From contig NZ_OZ242363.1 of NCBI RefSeq assembly GCF_965208895.1, positions 1,364,001 to 1,428,000 of the forward strand: a stretch of DNA of 64,000 bases, written 5' to 3'. Of this stretch, positions 7,328 through 15,905 are shown piece after piece. The notes under the pieces are model-generated. The model searched no databases. It was not told the DNA's origin and saw only the letters and a program-made list of their open reading frames with translations. The position numbers were made by a program, and so were the translations under genes. This DNA comes from Poriferisodalis sp965208895. Its GTDB lineage: Bacteria; Actinomycetota; Acidimicrobiia; Acidimicrobiales; Poriferisodalaceae. Positions within the stretch are counted from its first letter, which is position 1. Every line of letters begins with the position of its first letter.

Positions 7328-10300
7328 ATGACCTCTCATCGCCCGCCACGCGTCCGCGGAAGCTGTCGAGCCGCGTGTGCCGCTGCTGCGGCTGCGCTCG
7401 CGGCCCCGCTGCTGGTGCTCGTGCCCCTGAGCGGTACCGCTGCGGCCGCCGTCACCAAGCCGATCGTCACCGTCACCGCCGAGCACGACTGGATCTACGA
7501 GGGCAGCGTCGCCCACTTCACGATCCGCGCCGACCCAGCGCCGTCTGCGGACCTCACGCTGCGCTACTCGATCAGCGAGAATCACGACACCCACACCGGC
7601 GACCCCACGAACGGGACGACCACGGCGATCACCATCTCGGCCAACCAGCCCACAGCACGGGTCAGCCTGCAAACGAGGGCTGAGATCAACTTCCAGTATC
7701 GCGACAGCAACGGCAACATCCGCTATTGCCCCAATGGCAACAACGGAAGGCCCGGTCCGAGCGAGAATCCGGAGAGCGACGGGAGCGATCTGTGTTCGAG
7801 CACCAGGGGGCGCTTGGCGTCAAGTCCGGGAACGATCGGGCTGTCCCTGGTACCGAACGCTGCCAAGTACACCCTCGGCAGCGGTTCCAGCGGCTCAACC
7901 GACGTCTACGACAAGACGGTCGACAGGGGTCGTCTGTCCGTCAGCGAATCAAGCGGAAGCACGTCGGTGAGCGAGAACGGCGGCACGGACACCTACACCA
8001 TCGCGCTCACGCGGCGACCGTCCGCCGACGTGACCGTCACCGTCACGTCGGGAACTCCCTCAGCCGCCAAAGTTCAACTGGCCGGCGGCGCCGCCTTGCC
8101 GAATGTGTCGCTGACGTTCACTCCGTCGGACTGGTCGACGGCCCGCAGCGTCACGGTCTCCGGCCAGAACGACTACATCGACAACCCGGGCAACCGCCGA
8201 ACCGCAAGCATCTCGCACACGCTCACTTCCGCCGACTCGAGCTACCACGGCCAAAGTGGCGGAAGCGTCAGCGTGACTGTTCACGACGACGACACCGCAG
8301 GAGTCACCGTCACCGAATCGGACGGATCGACGACGGTCAGCGAGGACGGCACCACCTTGACCGATTCGTACTCCGTCGTGCTGGACACCGAGCCCACGAC
8401 CGACGTCGCAGTCACGGCCTCGGCCGCGCCCGGCGCGCAGGTCAGCACGAACGGCGGCGCCTCTGCCCCGAACGTGACGCTCACCTTCACACCGATGAAC
8501 TGGTCAGTGGCGCAGACCGTTGCCGTCAAAGGCGTCGACGACAGCATCGTCAACCCCGGCAACCAGCGCATCGCCGCCATCACCCACGCCGTCGCCTCCG
8601 CCGACACAGCCGGCGGATATCCCACCAGCCTGAGCATCGGCGCAGTCTCGGTGACAGTCGTCGACGACGACACTGCTCAGCCGCCGCCGACGCCTTCGGT
8701 GAGCCTGTCGGCGCCATTGTCGGTGACCGAAGGCAGTTCGGTGTCGGTGACTGCCACGCTGAGCTCGAGGCTGAGCCAGTCGGTGACCATCCCCATCGGG
8801 GCGGCGTCGACTTCCACAGCACAAGCTGCCGACTACAGCCTGGGCGCCAGCATCGTCATCTCCGCAGGCCAGCTGGACGGGACCGCGACGCTCACCGCGA
8901 CCGACGACAGCCACGATGAGGTGATCGAGACCGTCATCGTCGAACTCGGCGTCCTGCCCGCTGAGGTGACTGCCGGCTCGCCGTCACGCGTCACCGTGAG
9001 CCTTGCGGACAATGACGTGCCATCGGCACAGTTCGGGGCCGCATCGTCAAGCGCGGACGAAGACGGCGGCACCCACGACATCACCGTCAGCCTGTCGCCT
9101 GCGCCCGCATCGGCCATCACGCTGGGCTACAGCCTCTCGGGCACAGCGACCCTCGGCACCGACTACTCCATCATCGGCGCAAGCGGGTCCTCCGGCACTG
9201 TCAGCGTGAACCCCGGCGCGACCAGCGTCGCCATTCGCGTCACCCTCATAGACGACAGCGTCATGGACTCCGGCGAGACCGTCGTCGTGCAACTCGCGGG
9301 CGGCACCGGCTACACCGTCGGCTCACAGAACCGGCACACGCTCACTATCCACAACGACGACCCGCCGCAGCAGCCGAAGCTGACGGGTGACACGACGCCG
9401 ACCCTCGACCCCACGCCGACCGTAGACCCCAGCCCAGGCCGCAGCAGCATCGGTTCGAGCACGGGAGGCGCCCCGGTGCAGGCCGCGCAAGCCCAAGTGC
9501 GGATTCGCCTCGGCGCGGCCGACCCTGCGGTCATCTCGCCGGGCGAGTCGACGGAGATGACGGTGCAGCTGGCGCGGCGGGTGGAGAACTTCGTGCGTGT
9601 GTTCATCGAGACCGACGGCACGGCCGACCTGTCCGTCGACTACATCGTGGAAGCCGACACTGGCGACGGCTGGGAATCGCTCGGCGAGAACCGACGCCGG
9701 ATGGTGTTCGACCTGCCCGCGAACGACACCGACGCCAAGGTCCGGGTGACCTCGACTCGCACCAGCACCGCTGACGCCGCCAAGACCCTCCGGGTCACTA
9801 TCGGCGAGCGCACGTTCGCTGCCGGGTCGGTGGCAACCATCGAACCTGTGGGAAGCACCGAAATCGCATTGGTCGCCAATCGCGGCAACACGCGCAGCGA
9901 GGACGACGACACGGTTGGCGACGAAGCCGACCCCGACCCCGACGGCGACGGCGACAAGGACAGCAACAGCCCCGACGACAGCGACACGGACAACGTCGAC
10001 GACCCCAACAGCGACAGCCCCGGCGGCATGGATGGGACCGACGGCGGCGACAGCGACGACCAACCGGACGCCGACCCCCACAGCAGCGCCGATGCGACTC
10101 GCGGCGACACCGCACCGGTGGACCCAGATGGGCAGCCGCCATCGGTCGGTTCGGCCGGGCAGACCGACAACGGGTTCTGCGTGAGCTACACGGTGAAGGC
10201 GGGCGACTCGCTGAGCGGCATGGCGCTCGCGTTCTACCGCGACGCCACAGCATGGCAGCGCATCTACGAGGCCAATCGGGGGCTTCGCCAGGCCGACGGC

Positions 10301-10591
10301 GCCATCTTCGACAGCTCGGACATGATCCGGGCCGGCTGGACGCTGTGTGTCCCCACGCCGATCGCGGCACCCAGCGCTGCCGACGCCGCCGATGCCGCGT
10401 ACGTCACCTACTGCGTGACGATCGGCGACACGCTCGCCGGAATCGCACGGCGCTTCTACGGCGACTCGGATCTCTACAACCGGATCGTGCTCGCCAATCG
10501 AGGGCTGCGCCAAGCCGACGGCAGCGTGTTCGCCCACGGCGACATGATCCGCCCCGGCTGGCTGCTGCGGATTCCTCTCGGCGGTGCATGA
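7328..10591 (+). CDS. Large secreted Calx-beta-type repeat protein with two C-terminal LysM domains
   Basis: This 1087-residue secreted protein starts with a signal peptide (hydrophobic run about residues 14-41, AAAAV end). The body is a series of 100-120-residue beta-sandwich modules. Two carry the sequence LTFTPxxWxxAxxV followed by a DDxIxNPGNxR loop, and two look like Calx-beta domains (EGSSVSVT, DSVMDSGETVVVQL). An Asp-rich linker (about residues 860-945) resembles calcium-binding spacers. Two LysM domains end the protein (each with GDSL/GDTL, a FYRD/FYGD turn and ANRGLRQADG), which would anchor it to peptidoglycan. A role as surface adhesin or wall-bound scaffold is inferred. No catalytic domain was recognised. 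Confidence 0.8.
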   Translation: MTSHRPPRVRGSCRAACAAAAAALAAPLLVLVPLSGTAAAAVTKPIVTVTAEHDWIYEGSVAHFTIRADPAPSADLTLRYSISENHDTHTGDPTNGTTTAITISANQPTARVSLQTRAEINFQYRDSNGNIRYCPNGNNGRPGPSENPESDGSDLCSSTRGRLASSPGTIGLSLVPNAAKYTLGSGSSGSTDVYDKTVDRGRLSVSESSGSTSVSENGGTDTYTIALTRRPSADVTVTVTSGTPSAAKVQLAGGAALPNVSLTFTPSDWSTARSVTVSGQNDYIDNPGNRRTASISHTLTSADSSYHGQSGGSVSVTVHDDDTAGVTVTESDGSTTVSEDGTTLTDSYSVVLDTEPTTDVAVTASAAPGAQVSTNGGASAPNVTLTFTPMNWSVAQTVAVKGVDDSIVNPGNQRIAAITHAVASADTAGGYPTSLSIGAVSVTVVDDDTAQPPPTPSVSLSAPLSVTEGSSVSVTATLSSRLSQSVTIPIGAASTSTAQAADYSLGASIVISAGQLDGTATLTATDDSHDEVIETVIVELGVLPAEVTAGSPSRVTVSLADNDVPSAQFGAASSSADEDGGTHDITVSLSPAPASAITLGYSLSGTATLGTDYSIIGASGSSGTVSVNPGATSVAIRVTLIDDSVMDSGETVVVQLAGGTGYTVGSQNRHTLTIHNDDPPQQPKLTGDTTPTLDPTPTVDPSPGRSSIGSSTGGAPVQAAQAQVRIRLGAADPAVISPGESTEMTVQLARRVENFVRVFIETDGTADLSVDYIVEADTGDGWESLGENRRRMVFDLPANDTDAKVRVTSTRTSTADAAKTLRVTIGERTFAAGSVATIEPVGSTEIALVANRGNTRSEDDDTVGDEADPDPDGDGDKDSNSPDDSDTDNVDDPNSDSPGGMDGTDGGDSDDQPDADPHSSADATRGDTAPVDPDGQPPSVGSAGQTDNGFCVSYTVKAGDSLSGMALAFYRDATAWQRIYEANRGLRQADGAIFDSSDMIRAGWTLCVPTPIAAPSAADAADAAYVTYCVTIGDTLAGIARRFYGDSDLYNRIVLANRGLRQADGSVFAHGDMIRPGWLLRIPLGGA

Positions 10592-10673
10592 GGGCTGAGC
10601 CGGCGGACCCCGCCGTGGCACCTGTCCGCGGCCACGACGCGTCGTCGTTCGCCAAACAGCTGCGAAGGGTCGC

Positions 10674-12050
10674 CTAACGGGCCGGTGTGTGCCAGGCGTC
10701 GAGTGCCGCCCCGAGGCGCCGTGCGCCGTCGAGGGGATCCATGCCTGCGGTTAGCACGCCGACGCTGACTGCCCGCAGTTCGTCCTCGAGCCTCGGCTCG
10801 CCTCGGGAGAGCATGTGAGACGAGATGCGGATGGTCGATTCGCAGTCGTCGCGCCATGACGCGAACTCCTGCGCGAGCAAATCTGGCGAAGCCACCGGCG
10901 AGTCCTGAAGACTGAAGAACCCCGGCAGCGCGTTCACCAGCACTCGGGCGAACTCGCTCGACGCCACCCACGCCAAGAACGTCCGTGCAGCCTCCGGGGC
11001 GCCCGATGCCGCATTCAGTCCCAAGCCGATGTCGGTATGGTCGCTGATGTAGCAGGTGTCCTGGCCGGCGCGAGGAGGCGGGGGGAACGCACCGAGCTCG
11101 AAATCGGACTCGGCAGTGAAGCCCGCTATCTCCCACGAACCCGCCGGATACACCGCTGCGCCGCCCCGAGTGAACAGATTCTGAGCATCGGCGTAGGTCA
11201 GTGCGGATGCACCGTCGGGCAGATATTCCGACCATCGCTGCAGCGTCGTCAAGGTGTCGACGTAGGCCTGATCGGTCAGCTTGGCGGTGCCGCCGATGAG
11301 CGCTCGCCGGCCCTGCTCGCCCTTCCAGTAGTTGGGGCCGATGTTCTCAAAGCCCATGGTCGCCGCTTCCCACCGATCGGCGGTGCCCATCAGCAGGGGA
11401 ACGTAGCTTCCGTCGTCGGAGATGGCCTCCAGCAACTCGAAGAACTCCTCCTCAGTGCGGGGTTCGACAAGCCCGAGTTCGTCGAACGCTGTCTTGTTGT
11501 AGATGAAGCCGTGGATCACCGACGCCACCGGAACGCAGAACGGTGTGCTTGTGTCGTCGGTGGACCAGGCGATCTTGGCGACCGGGCTGAAGTTCTCCAT
11601 GCCCGGCAAGTCGATCAGCGATGCCAGATCGCCGCGCTCGAACAGTGCCAGCGAGGTGTCGAACGGGCGACAGGCAATCACGTCGCCTGCGGTGCCTGCG
11701 GCGAGCCGAGCGTCGAGCGCTGCGTCGTACCCGATGGGGGCGGTCGGCGTGAACGCCACATCGATGTGAGGGAACTGCGCTTCGAATGCCGGGATGATCT
11801 GCTCATCCCAGATTGCAGCGTCATCTGATCGCCAACTCTCGATGGTGATCATCACCGCGCCCGCTGCGTCGGATTGCTCGGCGGCCTTGTCTGTGATCTC
11901 GGTCTCTGCGATCTCGGCCTCGCCGGCCGCTGCCGCGCTCGTCGACCCGTCATCGGTCTCGTTGCTGGTGCCGCCATCGCCGCCGCACGCTGCGACCACG
12001 ATGCCAAGTGCCATCACAATGGCAAAGCGCCTCACTGGGTATGGCTTCAT
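10674..12050 (-). CDS. Orphan ABC-type extracellular solute-binding lipoprotein (family 1)
   Basis: This 458-residue protein has lipobox VVAAC (Cys 22) followed by a Gly/Asp/Ser-rich tether and a MalE/UgpB-like (SBP_bac_1) domain. Family features are EQIIPAFEAQFPHIDVAF near the N-terminus, YNKTAFDELGL and the late FLAWVASSEFARV helix. No permease or ATPase gene lies beside it: it is convergent with the Calx-beta gene, and a dnaE2 remnant and the thioredoxin-like gene lie upstream. It must share a transporter encoded elsewhere or act alone as a receptor. Sugar binding is likely from family membership only. Confidence 0.85.
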   Translation of the reverse strand: MKPYPVRRFAIVMALGIVVAACGGDGGTSNETDDGSTSAAAAGEAEIAETEITDKAAEQSDAAGAVMITIESWRSDDAAIWDEQIIPAFEAQFPHIDVAFTPTAPIGYDAALDARLAAGTAGDVIACRPFDTSLALFERGDLASLIDLPGMENFSPVAKIAWSTDDTSTPFCVPVASVIHGFIYNKTAFDELGLVEPRTEEEFFELLEAISDDGSYVPLLMGTADRWEAATMGFENIGPNYWKGEQGRRALIGGTAKLTDQAYVDTLTTLQRWSEYLPDGASALTYADAQNLFTRGGAAVYPAGSWEIAGFTAESDFELGAFPPPPRAGQDTCYISDHTDIGLGLNAASGAPEAARTFLAWVASSEFARVLVNALPGFFSLQDSPVASPDLLAQEFASWRDDCESTIRISSHMLSRGEPRLEDELRAVSVGVLTAGMDPLDGARRLGAALDAWHTPAR

Positions 12051-12208
12051 GTCGGGGCATCTGTTTATCCCGTGTCCGGCTCATCGGCGTGGACTGAACG
12101 CCGCCGGCCGCAAAGCTCTCGCGTCAATACTGCCCGCCGTCGAGGATCGCACCCGCGCGCCGTCGCCGGTGTCGGCGCTGACCCCGGATGTCCGGCCTCA
12201 GGTCGCTG

Positions 12209-12310
12209 TCACCGGAAGTCGCGGCTCGCTACCGACGCGGCCACATCGAGCGCTTCGATTCTCTCGGCGATCACGTTCGCCACCCCTTCATGGCGCTCCA
12301 ATCGCCCTGA
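12209..12310 (-). pseudogene. dnaE2: Remnant of the C-terminus of error-prone DNA polymerase DnaE2
   Basis: On the minus strand an open frame of about 55 codons (12376 to 12209) ends with GRLERHEGVANVIAERIEAL and then SRDFR. That matches the last 30-35 residues of DnaE2-type polymerases, whose OB-fold tail ends in a GVxNVxAxR...SRDF pattern. The upstream part of the frame looks unrelated, and no polymerase domain exists nearby. It appears to be the relic of a deleted or rearranged dnaE2 gene. Assignment is from remembered family sequence. The rest of the 12051-12375 gap holds nothing I recognise. Confidence 0.5.
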
Positions 12311-12375
12311 CACTCCCTCAAGGAACGGAGCAGGTGTGTCGAGGTCACCCGTACCAAGTTGATAGCCAGGGGGCA

Positions 12376-13557
12376 TCAGCCGGGAGTGAGGGCGTCGGTC
12401 ACGACTGAAGCGGGGATTTCGCCGCCGCCGGCTTGCTCGGTGCCATCGGTGCGGATCAGCAGCCAGCGAGGCTGGTAGCTCACGCCGTACCTCGTCCACA
12501 GATCGCCCTGCTCATCGGGCAGGTGCGGCATGTTGCCGACCCCGTAGGTGCTCACGAAACCGTTCATTGCGGACTGGGAGTCACGCCCGGGGATGCCGAT
12601 GAGCACCAGGTTGTCTCCGTGCTGTGTCTTCAGCGCTGCGACCGCAGGCGCTTCCCTCTGGCACGTCGGTCACCACGGCGCCCAGAACCACAGCAGCACA
12701 TCCCTGCCGGCCAATGCGCCGACATCGAGGGTCGCTCCGTTCAGTTGGGGGACGGCCAGCGCCAGCACTCGAGGGCGATCTTCGGTCGGCTCGGCTTGCG
12801 TGGCGGTGCTTTCTTCTTCCTTGCTGGCTTCGTCGCTAGCCTCGTCGTCGTCGGACTCGTCTTTCTCTTGGTCGGCTTCCTCTACTTGGCCACTCTCGCC
12901 GTCGTCGTCGTCGCTGTCGTCATCGCCTGATTCGCCGTCGTCGTCGCCGTTGCCGTCATCGCCCGATTCGCCGTCGTCGTCGCTGTCGTCATCGCCCGAT
13001 TCGTTGCCGTCGTCGCTGTCGTCATCGCCTGATTCGCCGTCGTCGTCGCCGTTGCCGTCGTCGCTGTCGTCATCGCCCGATTCGTGGCCGTCGTCGGCAT
13101 CGTCGTCGCTGTCGTCGTCCCGGCTTTCGTCCTTGCCACCCGACTCGCCGTCGCTCTCGTCGCTCTCGTCGCCGTCGTCACCGTCATCGCGGGATTCACG
13201 GCCGTCGCCACCATCGCCGTCGCGGCCTTCATGACCACCGTCGGCATCGTCATCGTCGGGGTGACGATCGTCTCCATCGACATCGCCCAGCTCACGGTTG
13301 TCGACTGCATCGTCGCGGCTGTCGTCGTCACGATCGTCTTGCGAGCTACGAGCCGCATCATCGCTGGTCGTGACATCCGTCGTCGGCGTGATCGCGGCGG
13401 TGGTTGTCGCCGAATCCTGGACCAGCGTCTGCGGCGTCTCGTCGCTGTCACTGCTGCAACTGGCCACAAGAGCTGCACCGGCGAGACCGCAGGCGAAGAG
13501 CACCGTCGAACGCTGCAGGAATCGGGCCACGGTGGCGAGCGTAATCCGCCTCGGCAT
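12376..13557 (-). CDS. Thioredoxin-like (TlpA/DsbE/MPT53-type) lipoprotein, probable selenoprotein read through UGA
   Basis: The frame is open from ATG at 13557 to a stop at 12376 except for one TGA at 12670-12672. Residues before it are LLWFWAPW and after it PTCQREAP, so TGA sits exactly where the first cysteine of a WCxxC-type active site belongs (WAPW-U-PTC). Read through, the product is about 393 residues: signal peptide with lipobox LVASC (Cys 34), a Thr/Ala linker, an Asp/Gly/Ser/Glu-rich region (about 75-225), then a thioredoxin domain (about 255-393) containing GIPGRDS, VSTYGVGNMPHL and the cis-proline region VSYQPRWLL. A bulged hairpin with a GGUC loop lies 26 nt past the TGA. I infer selenocysteine insertion and a surface thiol-disulfide oxidoreductase. 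A point-mutated pseudogene is the alternative. Confidence 0.75.
12632..12652 (-). promoter_or_regulatory. SECIS-like hairpin downstream of in-frame UGA
   Basis: On the minus strand AGCG-C-CTGC-GGTC-GCAG-CGCT folds as an 8-bp stem (AGCG/CGCT and CTGC/GCAG) with a single bulged C at 12648 and tetraloop GGTC at 12643-12640. The loop starts 26 nt after the TGA. Bacterial SECIS elements are short coding-region hairpins soon after the UGA with a G (often GGU) at the start of the loop and often a bulged base, as in E. coli fdhF. The pairing is seen directly; SelB binding is inferred. Confidence 0.65.
12895..13250 (-). repeat. Low-complexity Asp/Gly/Ser-coding repeat inside the thioredoxin-like gene
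   Basis: The DNA is built from imperfect tandem units of GTCGTC and GTCATCGCC type (plus strand) that code for strings such as GDDDSDDGNG on the minus strand. It separates the membrane anchor from the thioredoxin domain and would be a highly acidic, disordered, possibly calcium-binding tether. Such arrays are prone to length variation by slippage. Confidence 0.7.
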
Positions 13558-13594
13558 GGACTTCGATGCCGCAACTGGCCATTAGTTTCACGCC

Positions 13595-14077
13595 GTGCCG
13601 CGTCTGTTCGTCGCCGTGTGGCCACCCGATTCTGTCGTGGAGGATTTGGCGCAACTGCCACGACAAGCCGCACCAGGCGTCAGCTGGACGAAAGCGCACC
13701 GGCTGCACATCACACTGCGCTTCCTCGGCGAATGCGATCAGGACGAGGTCCTCGGCGCGCTGACGTCCAGCTCGTTCCCCAACGCTCGCGTGACGCTGGG
13801 CCCAACCCCGCAGCGACTCGGTCGAGGCGTGCTCATGCTGCCCGCCGAAGGAGTCGACGAACTGGCGGCTTCCGTCGGGGAAGCCACGCGCTTCATCGGC
13901 GATCCGCTCCCCGACCATCCCTTCGTCGGCCACATGACGGTGGCCCGATTCCGCAGGCGGCAGCCGTCGGCGGACTGGCCGCAGCTAAACGACACGTTCG
14001 ACGTATCCCAGATCAGCTTGGTGGAGTCAACACCGTGGGGCGAGTACGCCGACGTCGCGACGTTCCCGCTCCGCTGA
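13595..14077 (+). CDS. thpR: RNA 2',3'-cyclic phosphodiesterase (2H family)
   Basis: This 160-residue protein has the two HxT motifs of 2H phosphoesterases: HITLRFLG near residue 45 and HMTVARF near residue 112. The N-terminus PRLFVAVWPPDSV is typical of ThpR/LigT. The family opens 2',3'-cyclic phosphate RNA ends and can reversibly join 2'-5' ends in vitro. The start is GTG at 13595, 37 bp from the divergent thioredoxin-like gene, so the two promoters share a short region. Length is slightly below the usual 175-190 residues, but both motifs are intact. Confidence 0.88.
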   Translation: MPRLFVAVWPPDSVVEDLAQLPRQAAPGVSWTKAHRLHITLRFLGECDQDEVLGALTSSSFPNARVTLGPTPQRLGRGVLMLPAEGVDELAASVGEATRFIGDPLPDHPFVGHMTVARFRRRQPSADWPQLNDTFDVSQISLVESTPWGEYADVATFPLR

Positions 14078-14249
14078 GTGCACGAGCGCAGAGGCCCTGC
14101 CTCCTCCGCAGCGGCCACAGCTGTCAGTCGGGATGTGACAGCCTGAGGTGGCCGCAGTCGCCGATCAGGCAGGCCTGCACACAGACAGCCCGCAAACAGC
14201 GAGACTGGCAACCGCCAAACGAACAACGGCAAGGGACACCAGGGGAGCC

Positions 14250-14750
14250 ATGGGACTTCACCACGTCGCATACGCAACCAAGGACTTGGAGGCGACGCAC
14301 CGCTTCTATGAGGAGTTGATGGGTTTCCCGCTGGTCCACGCCGAGCAGGACGAGCGCCGCTCCCCCGACGGCGGCCCGACGGGCTGGATCAAGCACGTCT
14401 TCTACGACATCGGCGACGGCGAGTGCATTGCGTTCTTCCAGATCGCGAACATGGGCGAGCAGCCCGACTTCAACACGGACCTCAGCGCCTCGGTGGGTCT
14501 GCCGGTGTGGGTCAACCACGTCGCGGTGCGGGCCACGCCCGAACAGCAGGACACCGTCCGCGCCCGCGTGACCGAGGCCGGGGTGAAGCCGCTCATGGAG
14601 ATCGACCACGGCTGGTGTCACTCGCTCTATTTCGTCGACCCGAACGGCATCATGGTCGAGCTCTGCGCTGACACAAGCGGCTTCGAGCCCGACCCCGACG
14701 GGGCTCTGGCAGTTATGCGCGCACCAGTGCCCACCGACGCCTCGGCCTGA
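14250..14750 (+). CDS. VOC-family (glyoxalase/dioxygenase fold) protein
   Basis: The protein has 166 residues, with an ATG start 8 nt after AGGGGAG. Two beta-alpha-beta-beta-beta modules are visible: one starting GLHHVAYATKDLEATHRFYE and one starting VNHVAVRA and ending YFVDPNGIMVEL. Likely metal ligands are His 4 or 5, the second-module His (VNHVAV) and Glu in MVEL. VOC proteins include glyoxalase I, extradiol dioxygenases and fosfomycin-type enzymes. It is the first of a closely spaced plus-strand run with the hydrolase and acyl-CoA dehydrogenase that follow, which hints at catabolism of an aromatic or acyl compound. The exact substrate is unknown. Confidence 0.85.
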   Translation: MGLHHVAYATKDLEATHRFYEELMGFPLVHAEQDERRSPDGGPTGWIKHVFYDIGDGECIAFFQIANMGEQPDFNTDLSASVGLPVWVNHVAVRATPEQQDTVRARVTEAGVKPLMEIDHGWCHSLYFVDPNGIMVELCADTSGFEPDPDGALAVMRAPVPTDASA

Positions 14751-14769
14751 CCGCCGAGCCTGACGACAG

Positions 14770-15894
14770 ATGAGCATCACCCGAGAATTCGTCGCGCTGC
14801 CGAGCGCGAGCGCCCCGCGATCCGGCGTCGGCGGGCACCCCTGTCAGGGCGTGTACCACCGGCCCGAGGGCCATCAGCCCCGCACCGCACTGATCGCCAC
14901 CCACTACAACATCGACTTCAGCGAGCACTACCTCGCCTCCTACATCGCCGAGCGCGGCATGGGCTTCCTCGGCTGGAATACCCGCTTTCGGGGTGCCGAG
15001 CCGTACTTCTTGGCCGACTTGGCGCTTGCGGACATCGATGTCGGGGTCCGATGGCTGCGCAGCCAGGGCGTCGACTGCGTTGTGCTGCTGGGCAACAGCG
15101 GCGGGGGCTCGCTCATGGCCACCTACCAGGCACAGGCCACAGCACCCAACCTGGTGCCCGAATACAGCCGGCGAAGTCTGAGCCCGGCGATCGATGATCT
15201 GGCAGGCGGCGACCTCTACGTCTCGATCGTGGCGCATACCGGGCGCGCCGAGGTGCTGACGAATTGGATGGACCCGTCGGTCACCGACGAGAACGATCCG
15301 CTCAGCGTCGACCCCGAACTCGACCCCTTCGCCGCGGATCGGCAGCCCCCGTTCGATGACGAGTTCATTGCCGCGTATCGGAGCGCTCAACGTGCGCGCA
15401 ACGAGCGCATCACTGCCTGGTGCAAGGACGAGCTGGATCGGCTGGCGGCGACGGGACACCGCGAGCGCCTGTTCGTGGTGCCTCGGCTGTGGGCGGACCT
15501 GCGCATGCTCGACAGCTCGATCGACCCGAGCCGGCGAGAGGTCCCCGGTTGCTATCTCGGCGATCCACGACGGGCGAACTACGGGATCTTCGGCGTCGGA
15601 ACGGTGAGCTCTTTGCGGACCTGGCTGTCAATGTGGAGCCTCAGCGACTCGCCGTGCAGCACCGAGCAGGCGCGGCACATCGACCTCCCCGCGATGGTCA
15701 TCGACGCCGATGCCGACGCGGGCATCTTCTCCTCCGACACCGCCAAGATCGTTGACGCGTTACGCAGCCGACCCGGATCGCCCGATGTGCCGGCGCACAC
15801 CATCGCCGGCGACCACTACCTAGCTGAACCCTCCGGCGCGAGGGCCGAGGCCGCTGATCTCATCACCGACTGGGTCCGCACCCATACCGCTTAG
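14770..15894 (+). CDS. Alpha/beta-hydrolase-fold protein
   Basis: The protein has 374 residues. The nucleophile elbow is GNSGGGS (serine around residue 115) after the strand DCVVLL. An oxyanion-type region follows THYNIDFSEHY, and the likely acid and base are the Asp cluster in VIDADADAG and the His in AGDHYL. A long insert (about residues 140-290) separates the core strands. It lies 19 bp after the VOC gene and 11 bp before an acyl-CoA dehydrogenase gene, so an operon is likely. An esterase or thioesterase role is plausible; the substrate is not readable. Confidence 0.75.
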   Translation: MSITREFVALPSASAPRSGVGGHPCQGVYHRPEGHQPRTALIATHYNIDFSEHYLASYIAERGMGFLGWNTRFRGAEPYFLADLALADIDVGVRWLRSQGVDCVVLLGNSGGGSLMATYQAQATAPNLVPEYSRRSLSPAIDDLAGGDLYVSIVAHTGRAEVLTNWMDPSVTDENDPLSVDPELDPFAADRQPPFDDEFIAAYRSAQRARNERITAWCKDELDRLAATGHRERLFVVPRLWADLRMLDSSIDPSRREVPGCYLGDPRRANYGIFGVGTVSSLRTWLSMWSLSDSPCSTEQARHIDLPAMVIDADADAGIFSSDTAKIVDALRSRPGSPDVPAHTIAGDHYLAEPSGARAEAADLITDWVRTHTA

Positions 15895-15905
15895 AGTCCC
15901 CGGCC

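Noticed and set aside
12670..13557. Thioredoxin-like gene as a simple truncated pseudogene
   Set aside because: Only the one TGA breaks the frame, it falls on the active-site Cys codon, and a hairpin follows. Not fully excluded without genome context.
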